From: Niastella soli
GTDB lineage: Bacteria; Bacteroidota; Bacteroidia; Chitinophagales; Chitinophagaceae
Length of the DNA: 64,000 bases
Direction of reading: 5' to 3'
Assembly (NCBI RefSeq): GCF_017742245.1
Contig: NZ_JAGHKO010000005.1
Coordinates: 434,001-498,000 of the forward strand
A program made the position numbers and the translations under genes. Shown piece by piece: positions 59,752-64,000 of the stretch (positions within the stretch are counted from its first letter, which is position 1; every line of letters starts with the position of its first letter). The notes under the pieces are model-generated. The model saw only the letters and a program-made list of their open reading frames with translations, was not told the DNA's origin and ran no database searches.

Positions 59752-62457
59752 TCAAAACTGCAAACCAATAAAACCCATAACCATCAACGGCAATAGCTGA
59801 TATCGTTCAACAACGGTTTCGGTAGGTAATATGGAAGAATAAGTATAATGTTTTTGGTTGAGCAAATTTTTACACCTTGCGCCCCATTGAAAACGGTTAT
59901 TCTTTGAATGAATATTTAATTCAGCCGAAGTAAGTAAAAAACTCGAAGCTCGTTGGCCGGACGGATTTACATTATTTGCATCGATTCTTGTATTAAACAA
60001 AACAGCAGGCGAAATTTTCCAGGTTATATCCATATTCCATTTGAGTATGCTATTTTTCAATTGTTCTTGTGTAGAGGAATTATTCTTTTGCCAGGAAAAT
60101 GCATAATCAACGCCACCTTTGATATTGAATGGGGCAAAATTAAAGGCCATTTCGCAACTTGTTTTTAATTGATTGAATCTATTTTTCCGTTTTTCGTAAT
60201 TTAACATGCTGTTGGTGATCCCTGTCGAAAAGCTAAGCTGCGGTGATATTTTAATTTTCATATCGAAAAGATACTTATCGGCCCGTGAAAAAAAACTGGT
60301 GGTAGTAGTAGTGGTACTGGAAGGTATTTTGTAAGCCAATGTATAGTAGGGATCGGGTAATTGGTTGTATAAATACAGGTCAGGCAATTTTTGATACACA
60401 ATGCCTGAAAAAAATAATAATTTTTGGCCTATAAGGTCAATAAACGAATATATTAAATTGCCGGTATAAGCAGTGCTAGATCCAATGGCTGCGCTCCCTT
60501 TCGAAACCCTTGTTAATCCATTTATAGTAAAGCCATCTGAAATGTCCTGGATGGAGGAAGCTATATTTCTGGCGGAGAATGAGAAATTCAATTTATTGAA
60601 CTTATTTAGTTGCATATTGGCTGATAAAGCAGGTAGAAAATACATCCGGTGAAATCTGTCGTTATTCTTACCATTATACTTATTTCCCTTTTCATTTATG
60701 AGATACAATACACTGCCCTCAGCAACTAAGGTTAACAGCCGATTTATAGTAAAAACATCCCGTACCTTTAGATTTATATTAGTTTGATCGTATAAAATAT
60801 TATTAACAGAATCGGAGCGAACCAGGTCGACCTGGCCAACCGCGTTTTGTAAATTGATATTATTATCAAACTTCGCCTGCTGCTTATTGAATCCAGCTTC
60901 TATACTTACAGCATGTTTTTTGTATTTCAGCAAATAGGCCAGGGTTCCGCGCCAATATGAATCATCATGTTTTTCGTTTTGTGAAATGGCCGTAGCATTG
61001 CTCCCTTTTTTGAAAAAGCCGTCGAAATTAGATGGAAATTGAGAATAAGCATAAGGAGCATGAAGGGAATGGTATTCGAAATTGGCCCTTATTGCTGAAT
61101 TATTGAGATTTATATGGTTATAAGATAGTTTCAATCCGAACTGGCTACCGAACCCGTTGAGCGTATCCTGGAATTCTTTGAACAACAGCGTACTGTTGTT
61201 TTCATGAAGTGCATCCTCATACTGGTTGTTCAGTAATAATACCAACTGGTTATTCTTTCCATCCCTGTAATTAATACTGATCTTATTGTTAAGCAAATTG
61301 TTGTGTTTTAGTATCTGCTGTGACTGTGTAATCGTCAATGGTTGTGGAACCGTCAAGATGTTCCTAACAGTAAGACCGGATTGAACAAATTGGTTATCGA
61401 CAAAATTGGAATTGGTCTTTATGGTAAACCTATTGCCTATTTTAAAAAAGCCGTTAAACCCGGTCTGGAGGGATCTGTTGGACGCAATCATCAAATCATT
61501 TTGATAATTACTTTTGATATCGGAAATGCGGGCAACAGGTGAAAAGCCAAGTAAAGACAGATCTAAAAAGTCATCTGAGTTTTTAAATAAATTGTCGTTT
61601 GCAGGTTGCTGAATATTTGCGGGGAGATGCCCGGTTGTATTATAGTTACCAGTAGTTATGAATTTTGCCTTGCTTAATAAAGAAATAATTTGACCATTTA
61701 GGTAATAGTTTTTTAAAGGGTATCCTCCATTCGCCTCTATATTGCCGAATGTTTTTGATAAAAAATTCTTTTTATATTTTATGTTCAGTACCTGACTTTT
61801 AGCATTGTATATGGAAGCGGTAATATTTTCAGGATCAATGTAATTATTAATTACCTGAAATTTATCAATGCCATTTATGCCCAGTGTTTTTGTTAACTGT
61901 TCATACTGTTTACCGGTCAGATCGTCACCTTCTATTAAGATCCTATCGATTGCCTGCCCATTGAATAAAATCCTTCCATTTTCAGTCACTGTAAAACCAG
62001 GCATATTAGATAACAAAGAAGCAATAGAACGCTCATTGCCCTGTTTAAATGCTTCTGCCCGAAATGATATCGTGTCTCCTTTTACCTGTATAGCTGGCTC
62101 ACTTTTTATTATCACTCCCGGGAGTGCATGATCCAGGGGTGACAAAATAATGGGAAGGTTGAGAGATCCATTTGATAAATTCTCCAAAACGAGCTGTTTA
62201 ACTTCAAAGCCGATAGCGCTTACCTCTATGATGCCTTTCGTATCTTTGTTATTATTGATGGTTAGCTCATAAAACCCGTTTGCACTAGTGATACAATAAA
62301 AATTGGCAGTACCGGAAACTGTAGTTTTAAACTTTACGGTAGCAAAAGCCACAGAATCTTTTTTTTCGCTGAGCACAAATCCACTTATTTTCAATTGACC
62401 CTGCAATTGAACAAAGAATAAGCATCCTAATATGGTAAAATATATTTTAATAGGCAG
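59752..62457 (-). CDS. Large outer-membrane beta-barrel (TonB-receptor-like, GLPGLI-associated)
   Basis: A protein of about 884-902 residues: an N-terminal carboxypeptidase-regulatory-like domain (LKISGFVLSEKKDSVAFATV; NGFYELTINNNKDTKGIIEV), a plug-like region with LLSNMPGFTVTENGRILFNG and IDRILIEGDDLTGKQYEQLT, and a large barrel ending MVMGFIGLQF. The first usable ATG-free start is a problem: TTG at 62406 omits the signal peptide, while the frame stays open to 62467 and encodes KIYFTILGCLFFVQLQG, a good signal peptide, after CTG at 62457 or ATT at 62466. I therefore place the start at the CTG, tentatively. It is the last gene of an operon with GLPGLI and Cys-rich proteins, a known Bacteroidota pairing. 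Confidence 0.8.
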   Translation of the reverse strand: MPIKIYFTILGCLFFVQLQGQLKISGFVLSEKKDSVAFATVKFKTTVSGTANFYCITSANGFYELTINNNKDTKGIIEVSAIGFEVKQLVLENLSNGSLNLPIILSPLDHALPGVIIKSEPAIQVKGDTISFRAEAFKQGNERSIASLLSNMPGFTVTENGRILFNGQAIDRILIEGDDLTGKQYEQLTKTLGINGIDKFQVINNYIDPENITASIYNAKSQVLNIKYKKNFLSKTFGNIEANGGYPLKNYYLNGQIISLLSKAKFITTGNYNTTGHLPANIQQPANDNLFKNSDDFLDLSLLGFSPVARISDIKSNYQNDLMIASNRSLQTGFNGFFKIGNRFTIKTNSNFVDNQFVQSGLTVRNILTVPQPLTITQSQQILKHNNLLNNKISINYRDGKNNQLVLLLNNQYEDALHENNSTLLFKEFQDTLNGFGSQFGLKLSYNHINLNNSAIRANFEYHSLHAPYAYSQFPSNFDGFFKKGSNATAISQNEKHDDSYWRGTLAYLLKYKKHAVSIEAGFNKQQAKFDNNINLQNAVGQVDLVRSDSVNNILYDQTNINLKVRDVFTINRLLTLVAEGSVLYLINEKGNKYNGKNNDRFHRMYFLPALSANMQLNKFNKLNFSFSARNIASSIQDISDGFTINGLTRVSKGSAAIGSSTAYTGNLIYSFIDLIGQKLLFFSGIVYQKLPDLYLYNQLPDPYYTLAYKIPSSTTTTTTSFFSRADKYLFDMKIKISPQLSFSTGITNSMLNYEKRKNRFNQLKTSCEMAFNFAPFNIKGGVDYAFSWQKNNSSTQEQLKNSILKWNMDITWKISPAVLFNTRIDANNVNPSGQRASSFLLTSAELNIHSKNNRFQWGARCKNLLNQKHYTYSSILPTETVVERYQLLPLMVMGFIGLQF

Positions 62458-62484
62458 CTTTGAAATTTATGGTGGCAAGGTATG

Positions 62485-63240
62485 CTATTGGTTGCCAGAT
62501 TTTGTACCGTTCTTTTTTATAGATTCGGCCAGTTTGTAAGCGTCAGCATTTTGTTTTTCTCTGATGGCCTGCAATTCCTGTTTTGAGATAAAAGGAAACG
62601 CTGTACAAGGCGCCATTACTATTTTTTGATTGTTGGCCGGCCATTCAAGATCGATCAAAGACACTGTTACTTTATTCATTTCGTTGGTTACTTTCATCAG
62701 TAAACCGGGCAAGCCTCTGAATTGTAATGGCGCAGTAGAAACAGGAATGGCGGTTGAAAACCAGGCAGTATAGGCTATGCCATTTAATTTACCAATAGCC
62801 TTCTGACAAGTTTGTCCAAGGATTGTGGTGGTATCACTGCTCAACTCCCATGTTACCCATTTAATGGTATCTCTGATACAGTATTGTTTATTCTCATTGT
62901 CGAAACTTGAATAAACTACTACGTTGTCGCCAAGCTGTCCATACCAGAATTGCTCTGGCATCGATTTAAGCCCTTCATTGAACTTTTCAATAATTCTTAC
63001 ATCTTTTAAAGAATCTTCAATGCTAGAGTAGGTTTTATTTTTAAACTGGGGTAGCTGCCTTGCGTCCCTTATTTTTCTGTATTGGTACGTGTATTCCTGT
63101 GTTGAAAACCAGCAATCTATTATTGGATGATTAGAACCGGACGCTACTTCGTAGGTAGCTTTTCCTATTTGTTTCGTTTGTTGTGCTTGCACTTTTAGAA
63201 CACAGCAAAGCAAAATAGTGATAGATGATATTTTTAACAT
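62485..63240 (-). CDS. GLPGLI family exported protein
   Basis: A 251-residue protein with a signal peptide (LKISSITILLCCVLKVQAQ). The name-giving motif appears as LQFRGLPGLLMKVTNE near residue 195, preceded by GKLNGIAYTAWFSTAIPVST and QTCQKAIGKL, as in TIGR01200. These are conserved in Bacteroidota and usually stand beside a large outer-membrane barrel, as here (18-28 nt to the barrel gene, depending on its start). The function of the family is unknown; association suggests a periplasmic or surface partner of the receptor. The last residues KKNGTKSGNQ form a charged tail. Confidence 0.88.
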   Translation of the reverse strand: MLKISSITILLCCVLKVQAQQTKQIGKATYEVASGSNHPIIDCWFSTQEYTYQYRKIRDARQLPQFKNKTYSSIEDSLKDVRIIEKFNEGLKSMPEQFWYGQLGDNVVVYSSFDNENKQYCIRDTIKWVTWELSSDTTTILGQTCQKAIGKLNGIAYTAWFSTAIPVSTAPLQFRGLPGLLMKVTNEMNKVTVSLIDLEWPANNQKIVMAPCTAFPFISKQELQAIREKQNADAYKLAESIKKNGTKSGNQ

Positions 63241-63292
63241 ACTTTATTATTTTAAAAAGTGTTGTTGGTTTTAAAGTCTGGATGTTTATTTG

Positions 63293-63580
63293 TTAAGCAC
63301 ACTCATAGTCACAAAGACCGGGAGGTACGATAGTTACTCCACGTACAATGCCGGTTTCGCACTCAAATTCAATTGAAATTATCCCCGTGTATTGAATTTC
63401 TCCATCGCAACATTGCGTTGAAAAAAGTCTATCTGCAAAACAGGTACTACGTGGTTTTTCAATTTGCTTTACTTCTGTTTTCGGAGATTCCGGAAGCTTA
63501 GGATTGTCTGATACTTCTTTACTAAACGCCAATGTGGATCCACCGATTACAAATGCAAGTAGAAGGGCTATTCTTTTCAT
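63293..63580 (-). CDS. Small Cys-containing secreted peptide, first in the GLPGLI operon
   Basis: A 95-residue precursor: signal peptide MKRIALLLAFVIGGSTLAFS, a Pro/Lys/Glu-rich segment (DNPKLPESPKTEVKQIEKPR) and a cysteine-containing end with six Cys (CFADRLF, QCCDGE, FECETG, LCDYEC). It lies 52 bp before the GLPGLI gene on the same strand. Short exported proteins with a late Cys cluster (DUF6520-like or natural-product-precursor-like) occur in Bacteroidota, but I cannot assign the family. It might be the cargo or ligand for the GLPGLI/barrel pair. Confidence 0.6.
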   Translation of the reverse strand: MKRIALLLAFVIGGSTLAFSKEVSDNPKLPESPKTEVKQIEKPRSTCFADRLFSTQCCDGEIQYTGIISIEFECETGIVRGVTIVPPGLCDYECA

Positions 63581-64000
63581 AAATTAAGTTTAATAGTTAA
63601 GCCTTAAAACCAACAACAACTTTAAGTTAGAAAGAAAACTGATCACTCTTTGTTGCATAAAAACATTTATTTTAAATTAATGCTTGTGTTCGTGTGTCAA
63701 ATGTTTTGTGAAGAGTTGTAAATGAAATGAATAACCGATAAATGACAAAGATTCGGATGTGAAATGAAGAATATGTTACGTATTTGGGTATGCGTTCTTT
63801 TCGCATATGTCAGTTTAGTAACGACATTTTACTGGTAAAAGACTTTACAGGCAGGACGAACAAGAAAAGATTATTGGATACGTTGATAAGCTATGTTTAT
63901 TGCCAACAGTAGTTTAAGCCAAAGAGCCGCCTTTGAACATGGCAGCTCTTTGTGTATATAAATGGATTGGCAGTAGCGGCTTTGTTATTTGATTAAACTC
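63581..64000. other. Right-end intergenic region
   Basis: About 420 bp without a supported coding frame. The part next to 63580 should hold the operon promoter. An inverted repeat near 63795-63815 (ATGCG/CGCAT) and the hairpin at 63921-63951 are the only structures seen. Confidence 0.45.
63921..63951. terminator. Terminator-like hairpin near the right end
   Basis: AAAGAGC (63921-63927) and GCTCTTT (63945-63951), extended by GCC/GGC inside, loop TTTGAACAT. Short A and T flanks make it bidirectional. It probably belongs to a gene beyond the window. Confidence 0.5.

Overview
The window looks like chromosomal DNA of a Bacteroidota bacterium, most likely family Chitinophagaceae (Chitinophaga/Niastella-like). 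Support comes from type IX secretion C-terminal domains of both the short and the CHU type, SprB repeats, a TANFOR-type protein, DUF4249 beside a TonB-dependent receptor, GLPGLI beside an outer-membrane barrel, LytS/LytTR signalling, GTGA-N6-TCAC palindromes and TTG-N20-TAnnTTTG promoters. No rRNA, tRNA, CRISPR array, intact insertion sequence or phage module was seen.

Layout. 1-4526 (+): end of a TolC-like channel, then the adaptor and pump of an RND efflux system. 4605-13455 (-): a small outer-membrane barrel, a 1.47-kresidue adhesin-like protein with a gliding-type C-terminus, a secreted beta-propeller, a periplasmic histidine phosphatase and a WG-repeat protein. 13595-19315 (+): thioesterase, Crp/Fnr regulator, a DJ-1/PfpI protein followed by a decayed relative, a repeat-rich spacer, and a TPR-LytS histidine kinase with its LytTR regulator. 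19922-39645 (+): a compact seven-gene operon of about 20 kb, described below. 39812-50549: accessory genes (GNAT, P450, an ABC-permease remnant, YceI, DUF4249/TonB pair, collagen-like lipoprotein, DoxX, a second Crp/Fnr). 50643-57160: small orphan proteins, two tandem paralogues, a TIR protein with a secreted partner, an immunity-like orphan and an amber-interrupted AhpD-like pseudogene. 57466-63580: acyltransferase, methyltransferase, then a small secreted Cys-rich protein, GLPGLI protein and large outer-membrane barrel in one operon.

The most interesting unit is the 19922-39645 operon: PKD lipoprotein, outer-membrane barrel, a 1.5-kresidue secreted protein of no recognised family, a fibronectin-III protein, an SprB-repeat protein with a type IX signal, then a 2001-residue TANFOR protein carrying a zincin motif and, after a repetitive Gly/Pro/Thr/Gln linker, a C-terminal domain that looks like a polymorphic toxin. 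A small cytosolic gene follows 1 nt later in the place of an immunity gene, then a 13-bp terminator. The TANFOR protein has a signal peptide but no type IX C-terminal signal. I infer, without proof, that the upstream genes form a dedicated surface display or delivery apparatus for a toxin released by proteolysis.

A second pattern is regulatory. Both Crp/Fnr genes end 0-3 nt before a GTGA-N6-TCAC palindrome that stands in front of the next gene (DJ-1 in one case, DoxX in the other), which suggests a repeated regulator-operator-target module. Several genes are visibly decaying (DJ-1 fragment, MacB-like tail, AhpD-like gene with an internal TAG).
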